NCBI GenBank assembly: GCA_020435995.1
Contig: JAGQYO010000034.1
Location: forward strand, 1-35,465
From: Flavobacteriales bacterium
GTDB taxonomy: Bacteria; Bacteroidota; Bacteroidia; Flavobacteriales_G; Salibacteraceae
Direction of reading: 5' to 3'
DNA length: 35,465 bases
The notes below the pieces were generated by a model. The model did not search any database. It was not told where the DNA came from and worked only from the letters and a program-made list of their open reading frames with translations. Positions 17,257 through 26,629 of the stretch are shown here, piece by piece (position 1 is the stretch's first letter; the number at the start of each line of letters is the position of its first letter). Both the position numbers and the translations under genes were made by a program.

Positions 17257-18246
17257 CTATCTTTTAATATAATCGCTGAAGTCGTTGTGTTCTTTTTTAT
17301 ATAAATCTTCTTCCGACAGAGATTTAAAATAATCGTAGGTTATTGCTAATCCTTCGCTGCGAGAAATTTTTGGCTCCCATCCTAGAATAGTGCGGGCCTT
17401 AGTGATTTCTGGTTGTCTCTGCTTTGGGTCATTTACTGGCAAATCTTTAAATATTATTTTTTGCGTAGTACCCGTTAATTTAATGATCTCTTCGGCAAAA
17501 TCGAGAATAGAAATTTCATCGGGGTTTCCGATATTTACTGGTAAGTGATAGTCGCTCATCAATAATTTGTAAATACCTTCCACAAGGTCATCTACATAAC
17601 AAAATGATCTTGTTTGCGATCCGTCGCCAAAAACCGTGAGGTCTTCACCTCTAAGCGCTTGCCCGATAAATGCGGGCAAAACACGGCCATCATTGAGCCG
17701 CATCCGAGGACCGTAGGTATTAAATATTCTCACAATTCGAGTTTCTACACCATGGAAAGTATGGTAGGCCATAGTCATGGCTTCCTGAAATCGTTTTGCC
17801 TCATCATATACTCCCCTTGGTCCAACTGGATTAACGTTTCCCCAATATTCTTCTGTTTGGGGGTGTACGGTAGGGTCGCCATAAACTTCTGACGTAGAGG
17901 CCACAATTATTCTCGCGTTTTTGGCTTTAGCCAAACCCAATAAATTGTGGGTCCCGAGTGATCCAACTTTTAAGGTCTGGATTGGGATTTTGAGGTAATC
18001 AATCGGGCTGGCAGGTGAAGCGAAATGAAGAATGTAATCTACCTTACCTTCAATTTCGATGTGTTCTGAAACGTCGTGATTAATAAACTCAAAATCTTCA
18101 TGACCTTCTAGATGCTCAATATTTTTTAAGTTGCCAGTAATGAGGTTATCCATCCCTATTACTTTGAAACCTTCTTTCAAAAACCTGTCACTTAAATGTG
18201 ACCCCAGGAAACCAGCAGCACCAGTTATGAGCACTCTTTTTTTCAT
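17257..18246 (-). CDS. UDP-glucuronic acid decarboxylase (UDP-xylose synthase)
   Basis: Converts UDP-glucuronate to UDP-xylose through a 4-keto intermediate. The 329-residue SDR protein has the NAD motif [16 protein letters not shown] (7-22), [20 protein letters not shown] (74-93), [10 protein letters not shown] (116-125) and the catalytic YDEAK (Tyr147, Lys151), all hallmarks of UXS enzymes. Its substrate is the product of the UDP-glucose dehydrogenase encoded immediately upstream, and the two genes overlap by 4 bp. Confidence 0.92.
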   Translation of the reverse strand: MKKRVLITGAAGFLGSHLSDRFLKEGFKVIGMDNLITGNLKNIEHLEGHEDFEFINHDVSEHIEIEGKVDYILHFASPASPIDYLKIPIQTLKVGSLGTHNLLGLAKAKNARIIVASTSEVYGDPTVHPQTEEYWGNVNPVGPRGVYDEAKRFQEAMTMAYHTFHGVETRIVRIFNTYGPRMRLNDGRVLPAFIGQALRGEDLTVFGDGSQTRSFCYVDDLVEGIYKLLMSDYHLPVNIGNPDEISILDFAEEIIKLTGTTQKIIFKDLPVNDPKQRQPEITKARTILGWEPKISRSEGLAITYDYFKSLSEEDLYKKEHNDFSDYIKR

Positions 18247-19541
18247 CGACCTATGCTAAAATAATTAAAACCAGATTCCTTCATTTCTCTGGTATCGTAC
18301 AAATTTCGACCGTCAAAAATGTTCGGGAATTTCATCTTACTCAACATCAGATCGAAATCGGGAGTTCTAAATACTTGCCATTCTGTACATATTAGAAGTG
18401 CGTCGGCGTTCTCAATCGCGTCATATTGATTTTGTGCGTATTGAATTCTATCACCAAGCAAATTTTTAATATTGCTCATGGCTTCGGGATCGAAGGCTTT
18501 AACTTCGGCACCTTTTTCTAATAAACATTCAATATTATAAATGGCTGGAGCTTCTCTAATGTCATCTGTATTTGGTTTGAATGCAAGGCCCCATACGGCA
18601 ATTTTCTTACCTTTTAAACTCCCGCCAAAATGTTTTTCCATTCTGGGAATCAAAATTGTTTTTTGCCTTTGATTTACCTTCATCACTGATTTTAGGATAT
18701 CAAAATTGTAGTTAACCTCATCCGAAGACTTAACCAAAGCCTGCACGTCTTTTGGAAAACAACTGCCACCGTAGCCAATTCCAGGGAAAAGAAATCTCTT
18801 GCCAATTCTTGAATCTGACCCTATTCCCATGCGCACTTGATCGACATCTGCACCTACCAATTCACATAGATTGGCAATTTCATTCATGAAGGTAATCTTG
18901 GTGGCTAAAAAAGAATTCGCCGCGTATTTTGTAAGCTCAGCAGATTTTTCGTCCATAAAAACGATCGGGTTTCCTTGACGAACAAATGGCTTGTAAAGTT
19001 GTTCCATTTTTTCTTTTGCTTTGGCTGAACTCACACCAACAACAACTCGATCTGGTTTCATAAAATCGTCAATGGCGTAACCCTCCCGCAAAAATTCGGG
19101 ATTGGAAACAACATCAAAATCGACTGTTGCATTTTTTTGTATGGCTGCTCTAACTTTATCCGCTGTACCAACAGGCACTGTACTTTTATCAATCACAACC
19201 TTGTAAGAAGTCATTATTTTTCCAAGCTCTTCTGCTACGCCCAATACATAAGATAGGTCTGCAGATCCATCTTCTCCTGGAGGTGTAGGTAAAGCTAAAA
19301 AAATAAATGTGCTTTTATCTATGGCTTCTTTTAAATCTGTTGTAAAAGACAACCTGCCTTGTTGAATGTTTCTGTCGAAAAGGATGTCCAAACCAGGTTC
19401 AAAAATGGGCACAATTCCAGCCTTCATTTTTTGAACCTTTGCTTCGTCAATATCTACGCAAATTACCGAGTTTCCGGTTTCGGCCAAACATGTTCCAGTA
19501 ACCAATCCCACATATCCAGTTCCTACTACTGCTACCTTCAT
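18243..19541 (-). CDS. ugd: UDP-glucose 6-dehydrogenase
   Basis: Makes UDP-glucuronate from UDP-glucose with two NAD+. The 432-residue protein shows the Rossmann start [20 protein letters not shown] (3-22), the VDIDEAKV turn, [15 protein letters not shown] (117-131), [20 protein letters not shown] (147-166) and the catalytic cysteine in GGSCFPKD (Cys261). The C-terminal domain begins around [19 protein letters not shown]. It feeds the decarboxylase whose start overlaps its TGA stop. Confidence 0.94.
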   Translation of the reverse strand: MKVAVVGTGYVGLVTGTCLAETGNSVICVDIDEAKVQKMKAGIVPIFEPGLDILFDRNIQQGRLSFTTDLKEAIDKSTFIFLALPTPPGEDGSADLSYVLGVAEELGKIMTSYKVVIDKSTVPVGTADKVRAAIQKNATVDFDVVSNPEFLREGYAIDDFMKPDRVVVGVSSAKAKEKMEQLYKPFVRQGNPIVFMDEKSAELTKYAANSFLATKITFMNEIANLCELVGADVDQVRMGIGSDSRIGKRFLFPGIGYGGSCFPKDVQALVKSSDEVNYNFDILKSVMKVNQRQKTILIPRMEKHFGGSLKGKKIAVWGLAFKPNTDDIREAPAIYNIECLLEKGAEVKAFDPEAMSNIKNLLGDRIQYAQNQYDAIENADALLICTEWQVFRTPDFDLMLSKMKFPNIFDGRNLYDTREMKESGFNYFSIGR

Positions 19542-19550
19542 TCTTATTTT

Positions 19551-20678
19551 TTATAATATATTGTTGAGTACTCCATTTGAAATAAAAGATAATTGTTCAT
19601 CATCCATTTCGGTATGAATAGGCAACGACAATACACTTTTCATTAATTGTTCAGTTACATTTAAGCTAACTCTCAGTTTAAAACTCCCTACAAATGCTTT
19701 TTGCAAATGGATAGGAAGAGGGTAGTAAATGTTTGAAGGAATGCCTTCCGCGTCGAGTTTTGCCATTAAAGCTTCTCTATCTGTATTTACCAGTTTCATG
19801 GTGTATTGATGAAACCCATGAGTGGTAAAATCTCTTACAACGGGTGTGATGATTTTATCACATTTTTCAAAGGCCGAATTGTAATAAGCTGCGGCATCTT
19901 GTCGGGCTTTTAAATACGAATCAAGATGGGGAAGTTTTACCCTCAAAATTGCTGCTTGTATGCTGTCTAGCCTAGAATTTACACCAATTACATCATGGTA
20001 ATATCTTTTGGATTGTCCATGATTAGATACCATTCTAATGATCTTAGCTAGGTTGTCGTCATTGGTCATTATAGCACCACCATCACCGTAACATCCTAAG
20101 TTTTTAGATGGGAAGAACGAAGTGCAGCCAATGGCACCCATTGTTCCCGCTTTTTTACTTGAGCCATCAGGGAAGATATAATCACTTCCGATTCCTTGGG
20201 CAGTATCTTCGATGAGTGGAATTCCAAATTCTTCTGAAATTTCTAGCATTTCTTTCATTGGTGCGCAATGCCCATAAAGATGTACTGGAATGATGGCTTT
20301 TGTTTTGTTACTTATGGCTTCTCTAACCGAATTTGGGTCAATACAGAATGTATCCTCATCCACATCTACAAAAACGGGAGTGAGTCTTAATAATCCAATA
20401 ACTTCGGCCGTGGCGATATAAGTAAAACTGGGAGTAATTACCTCGTCGCCTGGTTCAAGCCCCAAAGCCATTAATGCAATTTGAAGAGCATCCGTTCCAT
20501 TAGCACATGGAATGACATGCTTAACATTTAGGTAGTTTTCAAAATCATTTTGAAAATTTTTAACCTCTGGGCCATTGATAAAAGCAGTAGATTTTATGAC
20601 GTTAATTACTGCTTCATTTATCTCATTTTCAATCTTTTGATACTGAGTTGATAGATCAACTAATTGTAGATTTTTCAT
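19551..20678 (-). CDS. DegT/DnrJ/EryC1/StrS sugar aminotransferase (WbpE-like)
   Basis: PLP-dependent aminotransferase acting on a 3-keto nucleotide sugar. From the ATG at 20678 it is 375 residues; a TTG at 20693 would add five. It shows LVDLSTQYQKIENEI, the PLP-binding region CANGTDALQIALMALGL (58-74), TPSFTYIATAEVI, the EDTAQGIG segment (157-164) and the internal aldimine lysine in SFFPSKNLG (Lys192). Similarity to WbpE/WlbC, which aminate the 3-keto derivative of UDP-GlcNAcA, is supported by the WbpA- and WbpD-like partners in the operon. The oxidase that makes the keto substrate (WbpB) is not in the window. First gene of the operon. Confidence 0.86.
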   Translation of the reverse strand: MKNLQLVDLSTQYQKIENEINEAVINVIKSTAFINGPEVKNFQNDFENYLNVKHVIPCANGTDALQIALMALGLEPGDEVITPSFTYIATAEVIGLLRLTPVFVDVDEDTFCIDPNSVREAISNKTKAIIPVHLYGHCAPMKEMLEISEEFGIPLIEDTAQGIGSDYIFPDGSSKKAGTMGAIGCTSFFPSKNLGCYGDGGAIMTNDDNLAKIIRMVSNHGQSKRYYHDVIGVNSRLDSIQAAILRVKLPHLDSYLKARQDAAAYYNSAFEKCDKIITPVVRDFTTHGFHQYTMKLVNTDREALMAKLDAEGIPSNIYYPLPIHLQKAFVGSFKLRVSLNVTEQLMKSVLSLPIHTEMDDEQLSFISNGVLNNIL

Positions 20679-20705
20679 ATAGAATATGGTCAAAAAATAA
20701 GAGTG

Positions 20706-20723
20706 CGAATATAATTAAATTTG
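20706..20723. promoter_or_regulatory. Divergent promoter region between the sugar operon and 20760
   Basis: On plus, TAAATTTG (20716-20723) is a perfect -7 match. On minus, TATATTCG (20713-20706) has one mismatch and lies 28 bp ahead of the aminotransferase ATG. Neither has a clear TTG at the -33 distance, so both are tentative. The plus element overlaps the TTG at 20721, which speaks against using that codon as a start. Confidence 0.4.
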
Positions 20724-20759
20724 CCAGCGTCTATGGGCTCCTATCTATCTGAAAAGTTA

Positions 20760-21542
20760 ATGAAATACGACATAAAATTTTCATCAAAAATTGCTGGGCT
20801 ACTTCTCTTCTTTTATTTGTTACTTGGTCAAAATAATGGAGTTTTTTCCCAACAAAGTGTTCGAGATTCTAGCATATTTATCCCGCACATTGATGCCTAT
20901 TATTCTTTTGGCCTACCTAGCGGTGATTTGGTAAGGCGATTTGGGTATTTTCACAACATTGGATTGGGTTTTTATATAAAAGATCGCAAGAGTTGGGTTT
21001 ATGGAGGTGAAACCGGAATTCAGTTTGGTGATCAGGTTAAAGAAAACACCATTTCAAATTTAGTAACAAGCGGCGGCGGAGTAATTGATGTAGACGGAAA
21101 TTATGCGGCGATGAAACTTTCTATGCGCGGAATTAATGTCAACGCAAAAGGAGGTAGGTTATTTAATAAATGGGGTCCAAATCCAAATTGCGGTTTTTTG
21201 TTTTTGCTAGGAGTGGGGTATTGGCAACACCGAATAAGGGTGGAGGATGTGCAGCAAAAAGTTCCGCAAATCGAAGGCGATTACCAACAGGGCTATGATC
21301 GTTTGACTAAAGGAGTTATTTTTTCGCAGTATATTGGTTATCAATTATTCAGTAATTCTAGGTTATTGAATTTATCGCTGGGAGTTGAGTTTAACCAGAG
21401 CATCATGAGGAATATTCGAGCGTATAACTTTAATGAGTACAAAAAAGACCAAAGCAAACGCAATGATAACTACACAGCGTTCAAACTTTATTGGTCAATT
21501 CCTCTATATAAAAAGGTTCCTCAAGATTTCTATTACGATTAG
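20760..21542 (+). CDS. Predicted outer-membrane beta-barrel protein, unknown function
   Basis: From the ATG at 20760 the product is 260 residues with a signal peptide (hydrophobic core IAGLLLFFYLLL, cleavage after GVFSQ). TTG 20721 and ATG 20733 are also in frame but put extra residues before the signal peptide. The mature part shows alternating amphipathic strands and Tyr/Gly turns (HIDAYYSFGLPSGDLVRRFG, NIGLGFYIKDRKSWVYGGE, CGFLFLLGVGYWQHRIRV, LNLSLGVEFNQS) and ends in strands (YTAFKLYWSIPLY), suggesting a small barrel. I do not recognise a named family. It is 2 bp upstream of waaA and likely cotranscribed, so an envelope role is reasonable. Confidence 0.7.
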   Translation: MKYDIKFSSKIAGLLLFFYLLLGQNNGVFSQQSVRDSSIFIPHIDAYYSFGLPSGDLVRRFGYFHNIGLGFYIKDRKSWVYGGETGIQFGDQVKENTISNLVTSGGGVIDVDGNYAAMKLSMRGINVNAKGGRLFNKWGPNPNCGFLFLLGVGYWQHRIRVEDVQQKVPQIEGDYQQGYDRLTKGVIFSQYIGYQLFSNSRLLNLSLGVEFNQSIMRNIRAYNFNEYKKDQSKRNDNYTAFKLYWSIPLYKKVPQDFYYD

Positions 21543-21544
21543 AA

Positions 21545-22792
21545 ATGGAGTGGCTTTATAGACTCATCTTAAAACTTTACAGACTGGCGATATCTGTAAG
21601 TTCTTTTTTTAACCCTAAAGCTCGGCTTTGGATTCAGGGAAGAAAGAACTGGCGAAGGAAGTTGCGAAGTGGGATTGAAAAAAAACCGGGCAATTATGTT
21701 TGGATTCACGCTTCCTCAGTTGGCGAATTTGAACAAGGGCGGCCTATTTTAGAATTAATACGGAAGCAATATCCCGAATTCAGAATTTTACTTACTTTTT
21801 TTTCGCCTTCGGGTTTTGAGCAATTTAAAAACTATGAACAAGCCGATATGGTATTCTATCTTCCACTTGATAGCCCTAGAAATGCGAATGCTTTTATTAA
21901 AATAGTTCAGCCCAAGCTCGCGGTTTTTGTGAAATACGAATTTTGGTATTTCTATTTCAAAACACTGAGGTTGGCTGATATCCCATTTGTGTTGATTTCC
22001 GCCAAACTCAGTAGCAAACATGTTTTTTTTCAATGGTATGGTCGGTGGTATAAACGGGTACTTAAGTTTCCAACCATGTATTTTGTTCAGGATATGGAGT
22101 CGGAAATGCTGCTTAAAAATGAGGGGGTTGTTCAGGTTGACATAGCCGGAGATACCAGAATTGATCGGGTTACTCAGATTGTAGAAGCGGAAAGCGAGCT
22201 GTCGCGGATAGAGGAATTTAAAAATGGAAAACCACTTTTAATCTTGGGGAGTTCTTGGCGAACCGAAGAACAATACCTAGCCAAATATTTGCATCAATTG
22301 GAAAACCAATGGAAGGTAATAATTGCGCCTCATGAGGTAAATGAAAAAGTGATAAAAAGAATAATGGACTCCTTGCCAGTTCCATCGAAGAGGTATTCTA
22401 GGTGGGATTCAGAAAAAAACTTAGCCACTGATAGGGTGCTGGTTATTGACTCTATTGGACTTCTTAGCCGTGTATATCGCTACGCAGATCTTGCTATTAT
22501 TGGAGGTGGTTTTATAGATGGTATTCACAATATATTGGAGCCATCTGTTTTTGGGGTTCCTTCTTTTTTTGGGCCGAATTATAAAAAATTTAATGAGGCG
22601 AATGAACTTATCAAATTGGGGGGCGCTTTTTCTTTTGGCTCGTATGAAGAATTCGCCACATTGCTTTCCGAATATACAACAGACATCAAGAGGCGAGAAG
22701 AAGCATCTCGAGTATGCTCGTCTTATATCCAAAAAAATAAAGGTGCGAGTATTAAAATAATGAATCGATTAGATGAGTGGTTGGCTAATTAA
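21545..22792 (+). CDS. waaA: 3-deoxy-D-manno-octulosonic acid (Kdo) transferase
   Basis: Transfers Kdo from CMP-Kdo to lipid IVA at the inner membrane, the first core sugar step of LPS synthesis. The 415-residue GT-30 enzyme starts with a membrane-associating helix (MEWLYRLILKLYRLAISV). It has the family motif WIHASSVGEFEQGRPILE (53-70; Glu61 is the predicted catalytic base), LLTFFSPSGFE and KYEFWYFYFK. In the C-terminal domain it has LILGSSWRTEE and IIGGGFIDGIHNILEPSVFG, the nucleotide-sugar-binding region. Its last 20 bp overlap crcB. Confidence 0.94.
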   Translation: MEWLYRLILKLYRLAISVSSFFNPKARLWIQGRKNWRRKLRSGIEKKPGNYVWIHASSVGEFEQGRPILELIRKQYPEFRILLTFFSPSGFEQFKNYEQADMVFYLPLDSPRNANAFIKIVQPKLAVFVKYEFWYFYFKTLRLADIPFVLISAKLSSKHVFFQWYGRWYKRVLKFPTMYFVQDMESEMLLKNEGVVQVDIAGDTRIDRVTQIVEAESELSRIEEFKNGKPLLILGSSWRTEEQYLAKYLHQLENQWKVIIAPHEVNEKVIKRIMDSLPVPSKRYSRWDSEKNLATDRVLVIDSIGLLSRVYRYADLAIIGGGFIDGIHNILEPSVFGVPSFFGPNYKKFNEANELIKLGGAFSFGSYEEFATLLSEYTTDIKRREEASRVCSSYIQKNKGASIKIMNRLDEWLAN

Positions 22793-23156
22793 TATCTCAT
22801 TGGTTTTTATCGGTGGTGGCATAGGCAGTGCCCTTAGGTATGGGGTAGGCAAGTGGATGATATCGAAGATAGATTGGTCACCTATATTGGCTACTTTTTC
22901 AGTAAATGTAGTTGGCTCTTTGTTGTTGGGGTTTTTATTTGCTTGGGTCGAAAAAAATCAACTCACCTCACTGAACCCTTTATGGCTTTTATTGGGCGTG
23001 GGATTTTGTGGAGGCTTTACCACTTTTTCCACTTTTGCCCTCGAAAATATAAATCTGATAAAAGATGGAAACTTCCTTATGCTATTCACCTATTCTTTGG
23101 GTTCTTTAGCAGCCGGCTTTCTCCTAGCCTGGGTAGCTATACAATTGGTTGGCTAA
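22773..23156 (+). CDS. crcB: Fluoride channel CrcB/FluC
   Basis: Small dual-topology fluoride channel that protects cells from F-. The 127-residue protein has four hydrophobic helices and the family motifs GGGIGSALRYGVGKW (14-28), TFSVNVVGSLLLGF (41-54, Asn45) and GFCGGFTTFSTFALE (77-91, with the pore phenylalanines Phe85 and Phe88). The ATG lies inside the end of waaA (20-bp overlap, different frame), which points to translational coupling. No fluoride riboswitch can precede it here because the upstream DNA is coding. Confidence 0.94.
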   Translation: MSGWLINISLVFIGGGIGSALRYGVGKWMISKIDWSPILATFSVNVVGSLLLGFLFAWVEKNQLTSLNPLWLLLGVGFCGGFTTFSTFALENINLIKDGNFLMLFTYSLGSLAAGFLLAWVAIQLVG

Positions 23157-23159
23157 CTC

Positions 23160-24857
23160 TTATTGTATTACGCCGTCTTTGTACTTTTCTATTTTAAGCA
23201 CCTCTCCATCAACTTTGTAATAAGTTGACTTTCCGTTGCGGAGGCCTTCTTTTACCTTAATTTCAAGTCTTGGTCGTTCTGCTCCATACCAGAGTACATA
23301 GTCACCTTTGTCTATGGGAGCTAAAGTTGCTTTATCTAGAAACATTTCAAACTTCATAAATCCCATATCATATACTTTCCGCCACAAAATGGATGGGTTG
23401 TAATAGTAATCCCAATTACCAGTCATTACATTCATAGAATATGTGCCCATTACATCAGGTTGCCCATCCTTTTTAACCACATAACCTCCATCGAGTATGA
23501 ATACGCTTGTGTCCTTACCACTTGTTTTGAACAATTCCATAAAAGTTTCATCGTTTAACCCACCACTATCCGGTTGAAAAACAAAGTCTTTGAACACCAA
23601 GCTATCTTTATTTAATTCTTGATATTTAATGACTACTGCGCTGTTCGTTTTATACCTAAACTCGAAAATCATAGTCTCTACTTCGTCCTTGTTGTATTCG
23701 TAGAGTTCAACCATTGTGTCATTGGCAAAAACTTTTTTCAAACCTAGTGCGCCTTGACTTTGATAATACGACCAATCTCCAGAACGTATCCCTTTGTCGT
23801 AATTTTCATCTCGTAGTTTGTGGCCAGTTTCGTCGCGATAAGTCCAAGTACCACTCTTTTTGCCTTGGGCATAGGTACCCGTGATGGTGGTTTTCGAATT
23901 TACTTTTAATACATAAGGTCCATTTCGAACGTCATCCAAAAAGTTGATGGTTTCCTCAGTTTTTGAAATGGGATCTGTAAATACCCATTCACCCATTTTT
24001 TTGTTTTTGTTATAGGTTCCTTTTTCTAAAGTATTTGCTTTTTCATCGGTTTTAAAGTAGCTACCCGTCATTTCTCCATCTTGCCAAGGAATTTGTTCAA
24101 ATTCCATCACTTTTATGGTGTCAATGCAATTGGTGTCTTCGGTGTCGGGACAGGGAATGAAATCGTAATGAAAGTAGATTTTTTCATTACCAGTTTTTGT
24201 GCCTTCAAAGTATTGCGTCTCCACCATCAACGTGTTGGTGTCGCGGTCTAATAAGTCAAATTCCTTCCAATTTCTGTGCATGAGCCCATTTTCGTAATAT
24301 CCTATCTGAAACAATTTTCCATTTTTAAAGAATACCCATTCACCATATCTTTTTCCTTTTGAGTATAATCCAGAATCAAGTACAGCAAGTATTGTATTTC
24401 CAGAATCATCAGATGAAATAAGTTGGCTTTTGAAGGCGCCATCAAGCGAGTCGTTTAGGTAGGAGCCATTGATAAGCCTGTTTGCTTTTATTTGCATGAA
24501 CGGCCCTGAGAGTGAGTCGTTGTCATAGTTAAACCACTGAAAAGTAGTGGGGGTTCCCAAACTGTCATAAGAATAGTATTCCCAAAGGCCTTGTTTCAAA
24601 TTTTTGATCGATTTTCCACTAAAAGCTAATTTATTGTTATCTAAATAATAGCCCTCTACTTTGCCATCAACTTTTTTTGCCTTAAAAGGGTAGACCACTT
24701 TAATATTAAGCGCCGAATCAACAAACTCAACTTTGCCCGAACCTACGGTATCCAAAGCCGAAATTTTCGACTCAATGTTGTCTATATAAATGTCTGATGA
24801 CTGGCCAAAAACCAAAATTGGAGTCGCTAATAGAATTAGGAGATAGTATATTTTCAT
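23160..24857 (-). CDS. Secreted MORN/YwqK-repeat protein
   Basis: A 565-residue exported protein from the ATG at 24857, giving a clean signal peptide (MKIYYLLILLATPILVFGQ). An upstream in-frame codon at 24899 would add 14 residues ahead of it and is rejected. The mature protein is made of repeated G-x-W-x-Y/F units of the YwqK/MORN type: LKQGLWEYYSYDS, KRYGEWVFFKNGKLFQIGYY, KKMGEWVFTDP, KKSGTWTYRDETG, IRSGDWSYYQSQG, LRNGKSTYYKVDG. Such repeats form beta-hairpin arrays, and in Bacteroidota are often annotated as a toxin-antitoxin antitoxin by transfer from B. subtilis YwqK; nothing here supports that role. There is no T9SS sorting domain. It is convergent with crcB (3 bp apart). Confidence 0.78.
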   Translation of the reverse strand: MKIYYLLILLATPILVFGQSSDIYIDNIESKISALDTVGSGKVEFVDSALNIKVVYPFKAKKVDGKVEGYYLDNNKLAFSGKSIKNLKQGLWEYYSYDSLGTPTTFQWFNYDNDSLSGPFMQIKANRLINGSYLNDSLDGAFKSQLISSDDSGNTILAVLDSGLYSKGKRYGEWVFFKNGKLFQIGYYENGLMHRNWKEFDLLDRDTNTLMVETQYFEGTKTGNEKIYFHYDFIPCPDTEDTNCIDTIKVMEFEQIPWQDGEMTGSYFKTDEKANTLEKGTYNKNKKMGEWVFTDPISKTEETINFLDDVRNGPYVLKVNSKTTITGTYAQGKKSGTWTYRDETGHKLRDENYDKGIRSGDWSYYQSQGALGLKKVFANDTMVELYEYNKDEVETMIFEFRYKTNSAVVIKYQELNKDSLVFKDFVFQPDSGGLNDETFMELFKTSGKDTSVFILDGGYVVKKDGQPDVMGTYSMNVMTGNWDYYYNPSILWRKVYDMGFMKFEMFLDKATLAPIDKGDYVLWYGAERPRLEIKVKEGLRNGKSTYYKVDGEVLKIEKYKDGVIQ

Positions 24858-25229
24858 AACCTGTGCTTGGGCATCGAAATTAAACGATAAACTTAACATT
24901 ACAAAGGAACATCAGGAATACGAATAAGTAGTTATGAATTTTGATCAAAAAAAAATAAAACTAAGAGGTGCGAGTGTTGAAGCGCGCCTTTATTATGGAG
25001 GTTTTTTAGGAATGAATTAAGTATGGTAACAAAGCATATTTACAATATAGTATTGAGTGCGATGTAACATTGGCCTCCAACCAATACTTATTAAAAGACG
25101 TTTAAAGACCTAGTTCTTGGTTGCTTAACCCTTATTTCGATTACTTTTGCAGCCCGAATTTAAGAAAAGCCTTAAGTTGGGTTATAAGTATTGATTATTA
25201 AGTGATTAGAAGATAAATTCATTCTAAAA
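24858..25229. other. Intergenic region between YwqK-like gene and tig
   Basis: 372 bp separating divergent genes. It contains the tig promoter (25121-25149). On minus, TTCCTTTG (24909-24902) is a one-mismatch -7 candidate for the YwqK-like gene, without a -33 partner. A 28-codon plus-strand ORF (24934-25020, starting MNFDQKKIKLRG) is open but has no ribosome-binding site or recognisable feature. I see no other structure. Confidence 0.6.
25121..25149 (+). promoter_or_regulatory. Promoter of tig-clpP-clpX
   Basis: TTG (25121-25123), an 18-nt spacer and TACTTTTG (25142-25149), a perfect TAnnTTTG. The 5' leader would be about 75 nt. No heat-shock-type inverted repeat was seen near it. Confidence 0.72.
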
Positions 25230-26627
25230 ATGGAGATTAAAAAAGAAAAAATTGACGATTTGAATGCAGTAATTCACATTACTGTAGCTCCCGAAGATTA
25301 CCAAACTCCCGTAAATAAGGTGCTTCAAGATTACCGCAAAAAAGCCAATTTGCCAGGGTTTAGAAAAGGTATGGTACCTATCGGCATGGTGAAAAAGATG
25401 TATGGTGAAGCTATTATGGCGGAGGAAATCAACAAGATTTTGTCCAATAAATTGTACGAATATATTTCTCAAGAGAAGCTAGACATTCTTGGGAATCCAA
25501 TTCCAAGCAAGGATGAAATTCAATTGGATAATTTAAAAGATGGTGAGTCTTTTAATTTTAAGTATGATTTAGGGTTATCTCCAGAAATTAATTTTGAATT
25601 AGATGACAAAACCAAACTAGAATACTTCAAAATAAAGGTAGACAATGATCTCTTGGACAAGTACACCAAAGATTTGGCTCGTAGATATGGTTCTATAAAG
25701 GAAGTAACTAAAGTTGGACCATTGGATATGGTTAATGTTTCGATAGACGAATTGGATGCTTCAGGCGAAAAATTTGAAGGTGGAATTCACAGCCATTCTT
25801 CAATTTCTATTGAATATCTCGAAAAAGAAAATGCCAAAAAGGCGCTGGTAGGCAAAGGTATCGATGACCAAATAGTAGTTGATCCCCGAGATTACAGTAA
25901 GAATGATGCTGACCTAGCCGCTATGTTGCACGTTGATAAATCTGAAGTGGATAAAGTGGGTAAGTCATTTAGGTTTACCATTAAAAAAATTCATGAGCTT
26001 ACTCCATCGGAAGTAAATCAAGAGATGTTTGATAAAATTTTCGGGCCGGGTGAAGTAACTACGCTTGAGGAATTTAGAAAAAGGCTCGGCGAGGATTTAG
26101 AAAAAACGTTGGAAAATGATTCAGACAAGCTTTTGATTCGTGATTTACAAAAAAAGGTAAAGGAAAAATTGAAGGTTGCCCTTCCAGAAGAGTTTTTAAA
26201 GCGATGGCTGATTTTGTCGAATAAGGAAGCTACGCCCGAACAAATTGAAAAGGATTTTGCAAACTTTGTGGAGGGGATGAAGTGGCAGTTGATTGAAAAT
26301 AAAATTGCCAAAGACCACAAAGTAGAGGTAACTCATGCCGACGCATTGGAAAGAACTAAAATTTTATTCAAACAACAAATGTCGTCTTACGGGTCGGAGA
26401 TTGAAGATGAGGAATTAACAAAAGCGGCCCAAAATTATTTGGCCAAGAATGAAGATTCTCGTCAGATTTATGAGCAAATACTGGACGAAAAGATGTTGGT
26501 TTTGTACAAAGAGAAACTCGGTTTAAAAACAAAAGAGGTGAGTTTTGATGATTTCGTTAAATTAGCCACGGGCAAAGCACCTAAAAAAGGAATTTTGGAA
26601 AGTTTGTCTAACTTGGTAAAAATGTAA
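25230..26627 (+). CDS. tig: Trigger factor
   Basis: Ribosome-bound chaperone that receives nascent chains. The 465-residue protein has the N-terminal ribosome-docking domain with signature GFRKGMVP (43-50) in the loop, preceded by MEIKKEKIDDLNAVIHITVA. The middle region (about 150-250), where FKBP-type prolyl isomerase would sit, is poorly conserved (LDMVNVSIDELDASGEKFEG), as is usual in Bacteroidota. The long C-terminal half is helical substrate-binding arms. The gene directly precedes clpP (2-bp gap), the classical tig-clpP-clpX order. Confidence 0.94.
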   Translation: MEIKKEKIDDLNAVIHITVAPEDYQTPVNKVLQDYRKKANLPGFRKGMVPIGMVKKMYGEAIMAEEINKILSNKLYEYISQEKLDILGNPIPSKDEIQLDNLKDGESFNFKYDLGLSPEINFELDDKTKLEYFKIKVDNDLLDKYTKDLARRYGSIKEVTKVGPLDMVNVSIDELDASGEKFEGGIHSHSSISIEYLEKENAKKALVGKGIDDQIVVDPRDYSKNDADLAAMLHVDKSEVDKVGKSFRFTIKKIHELTPSEVNQEMFDKIFGPGEVTTLEEFRKRLGEDLEKTLENDSDKLLIRDLQKKVKEKLKVALPEEFLKRWLILSNKEATPEQIEKDFANFVEGMKWQLIENKIAKDHKVEVTHADALERTKILFKQQMSSYGSEIEDEELTKAAQNYLAKNEDSRQIYEQILDEKMLVLYKEKLGLKTKEVSFDDFVKLATGKAPKKGILESLSNLVKM

Positions 26628-26629
26628 TT

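Noticed and set aside
22700-22772. Fluoride riboswitch ahead of crcB
   Set aside because: The upstream DNA is waaA coding sequence, and I saw no fluoride-riboswitch motif.
23160-24857. Antitoxin of a toxin-antitoxin pair
   Set aside because: The name comes from annotation transfer; the protein is exported and no toxin-like gene is adjacent.
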